Source: Aliikangiella marina (GTDB taxonomy: Bacteria; Pseudomonadota; Gammaproteobacteria; Enterobacterales; Kangiellaceae). Taken from it: DNA of 64,000 nucleotides. Within the stretch, counting starts at the first letter, position 1; each line of letters opens with the position of its first letter. Position numbers and translations under genes: made by a program. Positions 1 through 8,296 of this stretch are shown piece after piece. The stretch is from the NCBI RefSeq assembly GCF_007004765.1, contig NZ_VIKR01000003.1, forward strand, positions 62,001 to 126,000, given 5' to 3'. The notes below the pieces were generated by a model. That model saw nothing but the letters and a program-made list of their open reading frames with translations. It made no database searches and was not told where the DNA came from.

Positions 1-187
1 CTATTTATGATGAACATTAGCTTTACCCAACATTTCGACTGTCAATCAATCAGTAATTAATTGATGAATTTTATGGTTGTTATAGTTAGATACGAGATGC
101 TTGTTATTCTCGTATTTTTATCGAATGAGCCAGTAAGCGGTGTTTGCCCATAGTGAGTTTTTCCATTGGGAGTTGGCCCACATCAAA

Positions 188-592
188 TTAGCTGGTGAGC
201 CATATATCTTTGGCCCATTGCCAAATATCTTCCCATTGCTCATCATCAATTATTTCACCACTTTGCCATAGCATGACCTCGCCTTCTGGGTTAATACAAT
301 AACACCCGGTTCCAATTGAACACACGGCAATTAAATCACGTGGCATTCCATCGGCCCAAGCCTGTGCGGTCACTTCTGGAAGATGTGTGTGTGCTTGTGG
401 ATCAGTGACTGTAACTGGCTCTAAAGAACCGATGACCAAGTTGGATACACTTGTAAGAAATTGCTTAAAATCACTCGGAATTGGTAGCAGAATTTCTTCT
501 TCTATTTCAACTAAGTCATCTTCATCGGGCAAGTCAATTTGAAATGCTTGAGGAATTGCAGCAGATTGTAAAACTTCGATAAGCTCTTCCAC
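188..592 (-). CDS. SMI1/KNR4 (SUKH)-type small protein
   Basis: This is a 134-residue acidic protein without signal peptide or membrane segment. The N-terminal part is rich in Glu/Asp and runs into PIPSDFKQFL, followed by a Trp-rich end (DEQWEDIWQWAKDIW). That layout resembles SMI1/KNR4 (SUKH) proteins, where an 'P.dy..FL' helix follows a strand. Members serve as immunity proteins or protein-interaction modules, but no toxin gene is next to this one. The start is GTG at 592, supported by an AAGGAA element about 8 nt upstream. It lies downstream of arsJ on the same strand with a gap of about 40 bp. Family assignment is by pattern only; function unknown. Confidence 0.6.
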   Translation of the reverse strand: MEELIEVLQSAAIPQAFQIDLPDEDDLVEIEEEILLPIPSDFKQFLTSVSNLVIGSLEPVTVTDPQAHTHLPEVTAQAWADGMPRDLIAVCSIGTGCYCINPEGEVMLWQSGEIIDDEQWEDIWQWAKDIWLTS

Positions 593-631
593 AGTATTTT
601 TCCTTGGTTCAATTAAGCATAAGAAGCGGAT

Positions 632-1813
632 TTATTTTAAACGGGTAGAGATAATAGCACAAAGCCCGATCATTAATGCGGAGCCGATAATACAGGCAAT
701 AAAGCCAAACCATTGATAGACTAAGCCGGATAATAAAGTACCGATGAGTCGACCAGCAGCGTTTGACATGTAGTAAAAGCCAACGTCAAGCGTCACTGCA
801 TCTTTAGTTGAGTAGGCTAGTATGAGATAGGAATGGATGGCTGAATTTATTGCAAAAATAATGGCAAAACTTAGCAGACCGCCGATAACAATAACCATCG
901 GGCTAATTGAGTAATAATGTGCGAAAATCATCAAAACTGGTGCAATGAAAAGTACACTGGCTGCCAGCGTTGCGGTGCGTCCGGATGGCGCATGATCGGG
1001 TCGCTTGAATCCAAAAATTCTTGGGGTCGAAGATTGGATAAACCCATACAAGATAATCCATGCTGCCATCAGTGTACCAACTTGGGTGTGTTGCCAACCT
1101 AGCGTTGATTGGAGAAAGACTGGTAGTGCAACAACAAACCAAATATCGCGCGCACCAAACAGGAAAAATCGAGCAGCAGATAAAAGATTGATTTGGCGAC
1201 TTTTAGAAAATAATTGTTTGAATTTTACGGTGTATTTTTTGGCTTGTAAGTCAGCGGGAAGAAGCACGAAGCAGACAACGGTGATGATCAACAAACCGAT
1301 CGCCAAAACGTAGAGCGCGTCTTGATAGCCAACGAGAGCCAGCAACAACCCACCTAAGAAAAAACCAATTCCTTTGAGCGTATTTTTTGAGCCCGTTAAA
1401 ATCGATACCCATTTGAACAACTGCCCCCGGGATTCTTTAGGCACAAGTAGTTTAAGACTACTCTTTGCGCTCATTTTATTGAGATCTTTTGCAATACCGC
1501 TTATAGCCTGTACTGCCATAACAAAAGGCACAGAAAGTAGATTCTCCATGCTAAGTAAATAGAGTGCTAGAATTTGCAAGGCTAGCCCGGAGAAAAGTGT
1601 TTTATTGAGTCCGAACCTCGCTGCTAGCCAGCCGCCAAACAAGTTAGTAACTACACCGAAGAATTCATAAAATAAAAACAGGAAAGCAATATCGATCGCA
1701 CTGTAGCCCAACTGATGGAAATACAGAACCACCAGCATCCTTAGTGCGCCGTCGGTTAGGGTAAACCCCCAGTAAGCGCCTGTCACGGTTGCGTAACTTT
1801 TTAAAGAAGTCAT
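632..1813 (-). CDS. arsJ: ArsJ-type organoarsenical efflux MFS transporter
   Basis: A major facilitator protein of about 393 residues with roughly twelve hydrophobic segments. The N-terminal stretch AYWGFTLTDGALRMLV is characteristic of ArsJ. Known role of the family: export of 1-arseno-3-phosphoglycerate, the unstable product made when GAPDH uses arsenate in place of phosphate, giving resistance to arsenate. The neighbours fit exactly: an ArsR-type repressor and a dedicated GAPDH lie upstream on the same strand, with 19 bp between the GAPDH stop and this start. I chose ATG at 1813 because the conserved family N-terminus begins there; a TTG at 1828 is also in frame. Neither start has a strong ribosome-binding site, so translation may be coupled to the GAPDH gene. 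Confidence 0.88.
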   Translation of the reverse strand: MTSLKSYATVTGAYWGFTLTDGALRMLVVLYFHQLGYSAIDIAFLFLFYEFFGVVTNLFGGWLAARFGLNKTLFSGLALQILALYLLSMENLLSVPFVMAVQAISGIAKDLNKMSAKSSLKLLVPKESRGQLFKWVSILTGSKNTLKGIGFFLGGLLLALVGYQDALYVLAIGLLIITVVCFVLLPADLQAKKYTVKFKQLFSKSRQINLLSAARFFLFGARDIWFVVALPVFLQSTLGWQHTQVGTLMAAWIILYGFIQSSTPRIFGFKRPDHAPSGRTATLAASVLFIAPVLMIFAHYYSISPMVIVIGGLLSFAIIFAINSAIHSYLILAYSTKDAVTLDVGFYYMSNAAGRLIGTLLSGLVYQWFGFIACIIGSALMIGLCAIISTRLK

Positions 1814-1832
1814 GTGTGATGCAGACAATTAA

Positions 1833-2840
1833 TTAAAAGTTTTTAGCAATCATTAACGCAATATCTTTCATTCGTTCCGCATAGTTGATTTCATTGTCAT
1901 ACCAAACGATTAGCTTAACCATGTCGCCGTCGGTTACTTGGGTAGATAATGCGTCAACTATTCCCGATCGTTTATCGTCTTTGTAATCGATCGATACTAA
2001 GGGGCGAGTTTCATAGCCTAGGATACCCTTTAACTCCCCATTGGCGGCAATTTCAAAGGCATCATTGATCGTTTCAATATCGACTGCGCGGCTGGTTTTA
2101 ACCACTAAGTCAACAATTGAAGCATTGACAACCGGTACCCTTACTGCCAATCCATTGAGTTTTCCTTCAAGTTCGGGGAAAATTTTCATGATTGCGGTGG
2201 TTGAACCAGAAGTCGTTGGAATCAAGGAGTCATAACAAGAGCGCGCGCGTCGCAAGTCTTTGTGGGCGCTATCGATGATGCGTTGCGTATTTGTCACATC
2301 ATGGATAGTTGTCATGGCGCCTTTCTCGATGCCAAAATTATCCAGTAAGACTTTAATTACAGGCGCCAAACAATTAGTCGTGCAGGAGGCGGCTGTTACC
2401 AAGTGATTTTCTTTCGGATTATACAGATGATGGTTAACACCATAGGCAATATTCAATGTGTCGCTATCTTTTACAGGACAAGCAACTAAGACTTTTTTAA
2501 CACCTTGTTCAAACACCGGCTCAAATAGTGCCGTTTTACGATAGCACCCGCTTGCTTCGATAAGTAAGTCTACCCCGCCCCAGTTCGTTTTCGCCATGTC
2601 GCTGTATTGCGTATGTTTGATGGGAGTGCCTTCGATAAGAATGGTGTTATCTTTGACCGCAATCTTATTGTGTTTGAATTTTCCGTGAACCGAATCGAAT
2701 TCTAATAGGTGGGCACTACACTCGGCGTCTCCGCTTGGTTCATTAATATGGACAATATCAAACTCTGGATTATCCCATATGGCTCTCAAGAAAAGGCGGC
2801 CCATTCTTCCGAAACCATTGATTGCGACGGTTAAAGGCAT
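1833..2840 (-). CDS. ArsJ-associated glyceraldehyde-3-phosphate dehydrogenase
   Basis: A full-length (335 aa) type I GAPDH. The N-terminal Rossmann motif is INGFGRMGR (about residues 7-15), the catalytic Cys is C153 in ASCTTNCLAP, and the partner His is about H180 in TTIHDVTN. In this gene context the enzyme is the arsenate-linked paralogue: it makes 1-arseno-3-phosphoglycerate from glyceraldehyde-3-phosphate and arsenate, for export by the adjacent ArsJ. The gene is second in the operon arsR-gapdh-arsJ. The ATG at 2840 is preceded by a good AGGAGA element. The context, not the sequence alone, distinguishes it from the glycolytic enzyme. Confidence 0.88.
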   Translation of the reverse strand: MPLTVAINGFGRMGRLFLRAIWDNPEFDIVHINEPSGDAECSAHLLEFDSVHGKFKHNKIAVKDNTILIEGTPIKHTQYSDMAKTNWGGVDLLIEASGCYRKTALFEPVFEQGVKKVLVACPVKDSDTLNIAYGVNHHLYNPKENHLVTAASCTTNCLAPVIKVLLDNFGIEKGAMTTIHDVTNTQRIIDSAHKDLRRARSCYDSLIPTTSGSTTAIMKIFPELEGKLNGLAVRVPVVNASIVDLVVKTSRAVDIETINDAFEIAANGELKGILGYETRPLVSIDYKDDKRSGIVDALSTQVTDGDMVKLIVWYDNEINYAERMKDIALMIAKNF

Positions 2841-2879
2841 AGTATTTCTCCTGTTGAAATAAAATAGAATCGATTACAG

Positions 2880-3224
2880 CTAGCAACAAGCGCGAACGCG
2901 TTCGGGCCTGTCACCCATCTTTTGTAACTTGGTTAGGTTGTTCGCCAAGAACGACTGGCTGCTATCCGCTGTCTCTTTAATCACTTGTTTAGCCCACTTG
3001 GGGAGGTTTGGATTGATTCGGTAAAAAACCCATTGTCCCTGGCGTCGGTCAACTAAAAGTCCATTTTTTTTTAGCTGTGCCAGATGTCGAGATATTTTGG
3101 GCTGAATTTCACCGAGTGCGTGGGTTAACTCGCACACACAAAGTTCAGCTTCGGTCTCAATTAATAAAAGACTGCGAAGCCTCGTATCATCAGCTAACGA
3201 CTTATAGAATACGACTGGATTCAT
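2880..3224 (-). CDS. arsR: ArsR-family arsenite-responsive repressor
   Basis: A 114-residue winged-helix protein. The metalloid-binding pair lies in ELCVCEL (C29 and C31 from the chosen start), the classical type I ArsR arrangement in the helix before the recognition helix; the recognition part is QPKISRHLAQLKKNGLL. A C-terminal ACC adds further thiols. It would repress its own operon (arsR-gapdh-arsJ) until arsenite binds. I chose ATG at 3224 (MNPVVFYK), with GGA about 7 nt upstream; TTG at 3236 would add four residues. Just upstream is a run of 16-bp repeats that I read as its operator. Confidence 0.88.
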   Translation of the reverse strand: MNPVVFYKSLADDTRLRSLLLIETEAELCVCELTHALGEIQPKISRHLAQLKKNGLLVDRRQGQWVFYRINPNLPKWAKQVIKETADSSQSFLANNLTKLQKMGDRPERVRACC

Positions 3225-3265
3225 TAGAGCATCCAAGGCTGGTTGACTGATTAGGTTTAATGATT

Positions 3266-3336
3266 ATATGCGAAATATTACATATACGAAACATCATATA
3301 TACGAAATTGCATATATATAAAATTGCGTATATGGT
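3266..3336. promoter_or_regulatory. Repeat operator of the arsenate operon
   Basis: Four 16-bp units follow each other head to tail at 3266, 3282, 3298 and 3314, each beginning ATAT(A/G)(C/T), with a fifth partial copy at 3330. Unit 3 reads ATATACGAAATTGCAT. The segment 3296-3336 also reads as an imperfect inverted repeat (CATATATACG against CGTATATGG). It lies 42 bp before the arsR start. ArsR proteins bind AT-rich dyads at such positions, so this is the likely operator; that several dimers bind side by side is inference. Confidence 0.65.
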
Positions 3337-3414
3337 AAGGACGATTCGTTTTAATGTAAATAAGTTTAGCCCGTCAACGATAACAAATTGGTGACAGGCG
3401 AATGAAAAAATTGA

Positions 3415-4104
3415 CTACTCGGGCTGTTTTTCTATTTCAGTCTGCTTATTGGATTGGCTGTCCTCGTTGCCTTGTTCTTGGTCATTTTGCACCTCGTTTA
3501 GGCCATACCAAGTTTTTAACAGGTCAACCATTTGCTCGAGTCCTATTTTGTGAGTTGCAGAAAAAATTTGACTGGTAATTTCAGTGGATATTCGAGCTAA
3601 ATGCTTGTTCACTGAGCTTAGCGCTGTTTTACGCGCCCCAGACTTTAATTTATCGGCTTTATTGAGAACAACATGAACGGGGATATCAGCGGACACAGCC
3701 CATGTGATCATCTGTTTATCGGTTTCTTTTAAAGGGTGTCGAATATCCATTATGACCACTAATCCTTGCAAACAGAGTCGTTCTTGCAGGTATTTGCTCA
3801 AGGTATGCTGCCACTGTTCTTTCACATCCTTAGAGACTCGGGCAAAACCATACCCAGGCAAATCGGTTAGGCGACTATGGTCATCTAAGCGGAAAAGATT
3901 AATCAATTGAGTTCGGCCCGGCGTTTTACTGGTTTTGGCCAGATTTTTTTGATCAGTAATTGCATTTAGCGCGGTCGACTTGCCAGCGTTGGAGCGACCG
4001 GCAAAGGCTACCTCAATCCCCTCGTCTGGTGGGAGCTGGGATAATTTGGCCGCACCCATTAAGTAGCGTGCGTTTCTAAACGGATTGTTCTGCTGATTAG
4101 TCAT
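3415..4104 (-). CDS. engB: Ribosome biogenesis GTP-binding protein EngB/YihA
   Basis: A TRAFAC-class small GTPase acting in assembly of the large ribosomal subunit. Motifs from the chosen start: G1 GRSNAGKS (about 36-43), the switch region TSKTPGRTQL, G3 DLPGYG (81-86), and G4 NKADKL. The start at 4104 (MTNQQNNPF) matches the E. coli YihA N-terminus; the longer frame begins with GTG at 4143 and has no better support. Length is 229 residues because of a polar C-terminal tail rich in Gln/Glu/Asn that goes beyond the usual end. It is divergent from the cytochrome c4 gene, a common gammaproteobacterial arrangement. Confidence 0.93.
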   Translation of the reverse strand: MTNQQNNPFRNARYLMGAAKLSQLPPDEGIEVAFAGRSNAGKSTALNAITDQKNLAKTSKTPGRTQLINLFRLDDHSRLTDLPGYGFARVSKDVKEQWQHTLSKYLQERLCLQGLVVIMDIRHPLKETDKQMITWAVSADIPVHVVLNKADKLKSGARKTALSSVNKHLARISTEITSQIFSATHKIGLEQMVDLLKTWYGLNEVQNDQEQGNEDSQSNKQTEIEKQPE

Positions 4105-4282
4105 GAGCTGTGGCTTTTTTAATTGGCTTTGCCTATAATTCACGTCATTCTGACGCGGAAGCCCTTAAGTATATGTTTTGCGCCTGACAACTCGCAAGGC
4201 CTAGATTTAAGAAAGAGTTAATAAAATACAGTTGGCTGTCGCCGTTATTTCATAAAATCTCAATACGAGTGAAGGTATTACA

Positions 4283-4879
4283 ATGAAAAGAACCATCGGT
4301 TTATTGCTATCACTTATGTTCGCTGCAACGGTATCAGCGGGTGATGCGACAAAGGGGAAAGAGAAGTCAGTTCAATGTGTTGCTTGTCACGCAGTTGACG
4401 GTAATAGTCCACTAGCAATGAATCCTAAACTAGCGGGTCAAAGTGCAAAGTACTTAGTGAAGCAGCTTCAAGAGTTCAAATCCGGTGTTCGTGAAAATGC
4501 GATTATGGCGCCTATGGCGGCGGCATTGAGTGACCAAGATATGGCCGACATCGCGGCGTTTTATGCGTCTCAAAAGATTCAATTTGCCGCAGTACCAGAC
4601 GAGTATATCGAGTTAGGCCAGCGTTTATACCGAGCTGGTGATGCTGACAGAGACATACCAGCATGTATGGCCTGTCATGGCCCATCAGGAAAAGGCATGG
4701 CGGCTGCCGGTTTCCCGGCCCTTGGTGGACAACACCCCGAATATACCAAAGCGCAATTAATGGCTTTTAGAAGCGGTGAGCGAAACAATGACGAAAATAA
4801 TGTAATGCGTGACATTGTGGCGAAAATGAGTGATGAGCAAATCGAAGCGTTGTCCTACTATATGGTTGGATTACACTAA
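4283..4879 (+). CDS. Dihaem cytochrome c4
   Basis: A periplasmic electron carrier of 198 residues. After a signal peptide ending near VSAG (about residue 20) there are two class I cytochrome c domains, with haem motifs CVACH (32-36) and CMACH (128-132), and Met-containing stretches (APMAAAL, NVMRDIVAKM) that suit axial ligands. The length and internal duplication are typical of cytochrome c4, which delivers electrons to terminal oxidases, often of the cbb3 type. It sits between engB and a DsbA-like gene, as in many gammaproteobacteria. A clear terminator follows. Confidence 0.93.
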   Translation: MKRTIGLLLSLMFAATVSAGDATKGKEKSVQCVACHAVDGNSPLAMNPKLAGQSAKYLVKQLQEFKSGVRENAIMAPMAAALSDQDMADIAAFYASQKIQFAAVPDEYIELGQRLYRAGDADRDIPACMACHGPSGKGMAAAGFPALGGQHPEYTKAQLMAFRSGERNNDENNVMRDIVAKMSDEQIEALSYYMVGLH

Positions 4880-4910
4880 ACGCTTCACAGACGAGTTCAT
4901 AAATTCTATA

Positions 4911-4938
4911 AAAAGCGACTTTTTAGTCGCTTTTTTGT
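4911..4938 (+). terminator. Intrinsic terminator after cytochrome c4
   Basis: AAAAGCGACT, loop TTTT, AGTCGCTTTTTT: a 10-bp stem followed by T residues, starting about 30 bp after the cytochrome stop codon. The flanking A and T runs could let it work in both directions, but only the plus strand has a gene that needs it. Confidence 0.85.
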
Positions 4939-5017
4939 TTTTTGTTCACTTTATTCATCCATGCTTACGCGTATAATCGAGCAAAAAACGGCTTGTAATA
5001 TTTTTAGGGTAGTATCA

Positions 5018-5674
5018 ATGGCTAAGCTTAAACTAACTGAGTTTGTGCTGCTTTTAGCGATTTTTAGTTGGGGGCTGTTGCCTTCCAAATCGTATGGGCA
5101 AGAGTCCAGCGCCACCTTTGTTGAAGGAATTGATTATTTCGCGGTGCAGTCGAGTCAGGCTGATGTCGAGGTTGATTTGACGGCGTTAGAAGCGGTTGCA
5201 GATATCGAAGTATTTTATTGGTATGGTTGTTATGCTTGCTGGCAAGTTGAGCGAAAGCTCTCCGATTACTTGGCCACGCGAACTCAACTGCGAGTTGTAC
5301 GAACACCCTTGGTAGCGCATACCCATTGGCGAGAGCAAGCTTATCTGCAGCCACTAATGGAGCAACTCGCCGATACCGTTGAGTTGCCGACGACATTGGA
5401 TATTTACCAAGCTTGTCTTGAGGATTGCAGTGTTTTTAACTCTTATGAGTCGGGCAGAGATTGGTTGTTTGCTCAAGCTAATGTGACAGAGCAGCCGTTA
5501 ATTGACGAAGCCGCAATCTGGGCGGCTGAAAAAAGTTACCGAAATCGTGCAGAATCTTTTTCGATTTCCCAAGTTCCGACTATTATTATTAATGAAGCCT
5601 TTGTTGTCACTGCCAATTCGGCGAAAAGTGCCGACAGAATGTTACAAATCATTGATTATTTATTGACCAGGTGA
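5018..5674 (+). CDS. DsbA-like thiol:disulfide oxidoreductase
   Basis: A periplasmic thioredoxin-fold protein of 218 residues. An N-terminal signal (KLTEFVLLLAIFSWGLLP) precedes the mature part; the active site is C71-Y-A-C74 in WYGCYACW, and the cis-proline loop is SQVPTIII near the C-terminus. DsbA enzymes oxidise cysteines of exported proteins and are reoxidised by DsbB, which is also encoded in this window (58173-58685). The dipeptide YA differs from the PH of E. coli DsbA, so the redox potential may differ. I chose ATG at 5018 because the signal peptide starts there; the longer frame to 4961 adds a charged, non-signal leader. Confidence 0.85.
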   Translation: MAKLKLTEFVLLLAIFSWGLLPSKSYGQESSATFVEGIDYFAVQSSQADVEVDLTALEAVADIEVFYWYGCYACWQVERKLSDYLATRTQLRVVRTPLVAHTHWREQAYLQPLMEQLADTVELPTTLDIYQACLEDCSVFNSYESGRDWLFAQANVTEQPLIDEAAIWAAEKSYRNRAESFSISQVPTIIINEAFVVTANSAKSADRMLQIIDYLLTR

Positions 5675-5684
5675 TGTTTGTTCT

Positions 5685-6521
5685 ATGTTCAGTCACTACA
5701 GCGAGAAACAAGAGATGCATAACCATAAAGAATCTCCGAAAAATCGCTTAAGACTGCTTAGTTACAATGTTCAAGTCGGAATCGGCAGTCACAGTTATCG
5801 CGATTACGTCACCCAAAGCTGGCGTCACATTCTTCCAGATTCAAGTCGTCAATCGAACTTAATGGAAGTGGCGCATTGGTTGTCTGGCTACGATATCGTT
5901 GCCTTACAAGAAGTTGATGCAGGTAGTATACGCACTCAATTTGTAAATCAAGTAGCCTTTCTCGCCCAAAAAGGCGGCTTTCCTCATTGGCATCATCAAC
6001 AAAATCGGTTTATTGGTAAGTTCGCAGCCCACTCCAATGGTCTTTTGGCTAAACATCCAGTCACTCATATTGTGCACCATCAACTACCAGGAAGAATCAA
6101 AGGTCGGGGAGCTTTGCAAGCAACGTTTGGACAAGGTGACCATCAGTTAATGGTCCTCTCGGTTCATCTCGCTTTAAGTCCGCAGGCGCGAAAAAAGCAG
6201 TTGCGCTATATTAGCGAGCTGTTAATTGATCACCCTTATTTCATCATCATGGGGGATATGAACTGCTCACAATCAACTGCAGCTGAAGAGTTTGCCAAGC
6301 ATGGCCTGGATGTGAAAGTCGGCAATAGCCTACACCCAACGTTTCCTCGCTGGAAACCTAAACATCATTTTGATCAAATTTGGGTCAGTGATAAGCTCAA
6401 TATTGTGAAATGCCAAGTGATGGATTTAGGGGTCTCGGATCACCTGCCTATCGCGATTGAGATTGAAATTCCCGAGGATCTTCATGGCATAAAATCGATA
6501 CCGCCTCGATTCATCAATTAA
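5685..6521 (+). CDS. Endonuclease/exonuclease/phosphatase-family protein
   Basis: A 278-residue EEP-fold hydrolase. Visible family motifs are LLSYNVQVG near residue 25, ALQEVDAGS (metal-binding Glu), MGDMNCSQ (Asp/Asn pair), and a final VSDHLPIAIEIE with the catalytic Asp-His. The substrate (DNA, phospholipid or phosphoester) cannot be deduced. There is no signal peptide, so it is probably cytoplasmic. It starts 10 bp after the dsbA-like gene, so the two are probably co-transcribed. An alternative start is the ATG at 5715. The same EEP gene next to cytochrome c4 and DsbA recurs in related bacteria, from memory. Confidence 0.82.
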   Translation: MFSHYSEKQEMHNHKESPKNRLRLLSYNVQVGIGSHSYRDYVTQSWRHILPDSSRQSNLMEVAHWLSGYDIVALQEVDAGSIRTQFVNQVAFLAQKGGFPHWHHQQNRFIGKFAAHSNGLLAKHPVTHIVHHQLPGRIKGRGALQATFGQGDHQLMVLSVHLALSPQARKKQLRYISELLIDHPYFIIMGDMNCSQSTAAEEFAKHGLDVKVGNSLHPTFPRWKPKHHFDQIWVSDKLNIVKCQVMDLGVSDHLPIAIEIEIPEDLHGIKSIPPRFIN

Positions 6522-6685
6522 TATAACGTGTAAAAACAGCGCTTGAAATATTTTGCTTTGCCGATTATTTTAAACGCTATAATTAAGAAAATGCGTAGTT
6601 AAATTAAGTCATTTGCTTTTCATCAATTGCCATTGCCGTAAGATACTGAATGAAAAGCCAATCTGTATAGGTAACTCTGAATTTT

Positions 6686-8296
6686 ATGGCCGACCCCAAT
6701 GTACAAGAAATCGAGAATATGCAAGCGGAGCTTAAACGCTGTATTTCTCGTGTTAGTTTTGTGGGGATGGGGCTATCCGATGAATTAGATTCAGCGCTTT
6801 CAGCGCTGAGGGTCGCGATTAAAAAAGATGAGGACACTGAGGTAATCAAAAGCCAAATTGACACCATCAGTAATGTGTTGGTTTCCATGGAGGATAAGCA
6901 AGAAGCTTCAAAAGTTGAAGTTGCCGGTATTACACAAGATATTAATGCGCTGATAGAAAATCGAAAATTACCGTTACCACTGAAGTCGGCTTTGCGAAAA
7001 AACGACCAGCCAAGTAGTGCTGATCAGGCGATAACTATTGCTCGCTCAATGATTGAAGTCATTTTTGATTATCTTGAGAAGCAGAGCGAGCGTAGCCAAA
7101 AAGATCAGGGTAATCAGGCTGAAGAAAATGCATCGTCAGAAGATAAACCGGGGCTATTGTCTCGTTTGTTTGGTCGTAAAAAAGAATCATCGGAGGTTAC
7201 TGAGCCGCCAGTAGAGAAGTTAACATCTGCTCAGAATTTTCAGTTACCAGATGAACTTCGCGAGTCGCTGCAACTGTTAGTCGATCAGCTTTCAGCTTTG
7301 GAAATTTATACCGAAGTTGCTTCCAAACTTACTGACCAAATCGGCGCGTTGTACTCCGTAGAACAACTGATAGAAATGCTTGAGCTTATTACTAATGCGT
7401 TTGTTGAAATTTCGACACGAGAGCATCAACAGCTCGAAAATTTTCTTAAATCGTTGAATAAGCGACTCGATCGCATGAGTGGCTTTGTCAGTCGCACCAT
7501 TGAATTTGGTAAACAAGTTTCCAGTGAAACTAAAGCATTAGACGAAAAACTTCAGGGAAATGTGTCAGAAATTAAGCAAAGCGTTGAGGCGTCTAATTCG
7601 CTAGGTAATGCAAAAGACGTATTAATCCAGAAAATTGATCAAATTGTCGAAACTGTAGGTCATTTCAGAGCAAACCAAGAGGCGAATCAAGAAAAGCTCA
7701 CTAAAGATATCGAAACGCTTCAAGAACAATTAATCGCAACGCAAGACGAATCAACTCGTTTACGAGATGAGCTAGCTGAGCAAAAAGCGAGAGCACAAAC
7801 TGACCCACTAACAAATTTACCGAACCGATATTATTATAATGAGCGGTTGACGCAAGAGTACAATCGTTGGCGGCGATATCGCGGGGCACTCACCATGGTC
7901 ATTGGTGATATTGATTATTTTAAAAAGATCAATGATGAATTTGGTCATGATGCTGGCGATCAAGTTTTAAAATCGGTTGCCCAGTATTTCATGTCAACAC
8001 TGAGAGAATCAGATTTTGTCGCAAGATTTGGTGGCGAAGAGTTTATTATTTTACTTCCGGAAACCTCCCTGGTTGATGCGACTAAAGCGATGAATAAGAT
8101 TCGTTTAGGGATAAAAGGTCTTGCGATTGAATATCGGGGAGATAAGATTCCTGTCGCTATGTCATTCGGTATCGCCGAATTTGAAAATCATGATACCGCT
8201 AAATCAGTATTTGACCGAGCAGACACAGCGCTGTATCGTGCGAAAGAAAAAGGACGAGATCAAGTTTGTTGTCAACGAGCCAAGACAAACAATTAA
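6686..8296 (+). CDS. Diguanylate cyclase with long coiled-coil N-terminus
   Basis: A 536-residue cytoplasmic protein. Residues 1 to about 365 are polar and largely helical with heptad character, ending in a coiled coil (ETLQEQLIATQDESTRLRDE). The C-terminal domain is a complete GGDEF domain: DPLTNLPNR, the GGEEF active site at 449-453, and an inhibitory-site RESD (440-443) five residues before it. It should make cyclic di-GMP from two GTP and be subject to product inhibition. No membrane segment or known sensor domain is visible, so the signal is unknown. The ribosome-binding site is weak. The next gene overlaps its end by 31 bp, suggesting translational coupling. Confidence 0.9.
   Translation: MADPNVQEIENMQAELKRCISRVSFVGMGLSDELDSALSALRVAIKKDEDTEVIKSQIDTISNVLVSMEDKQEASKVEVAGITQDINALIENRKLPLPLKSALRKNDQPSSADQAITIARSMIEVIFDYLEKQSERSQKDQGNQAEENASSEDKPGLLSRLFGRKKESSEVTEPPVEKLTSAQNFQLPDELRESLQLLVDQLSALEIYTEVASKLTDQIGALYSVEQLIEMLELITNAFVEISTREHQQLENFLKSLNKRLDRMSGFVSRTIEFGKQVSSETKALDEKLQGNVSEIKQSVEASNSLGNAKDVLIQKIDQIVETVGHFRANQEANQEKLTKDIETLQEQLIATQDESTRLRDELAEQKARAQTDPLTNLPNRYYYNERLTQEYNRWRRYRGALTMVIGDIDYFKKINDEFGHDAGDQVLKSVAQYFMSTLRESDFVARFGGEEFIILLPETSLVDATKAMNKIRLGIKGLAIEYRGDKIPVAMSFGIAEFENHDTAKSVFDRADTALYRAKEKGRDQVCCQRAKTNN

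Noticed and set aside
1-187. Possible end of a gene at the left edge
   Set aside because: Only short frames with stops in all readings; no recognisable protein or RNA.
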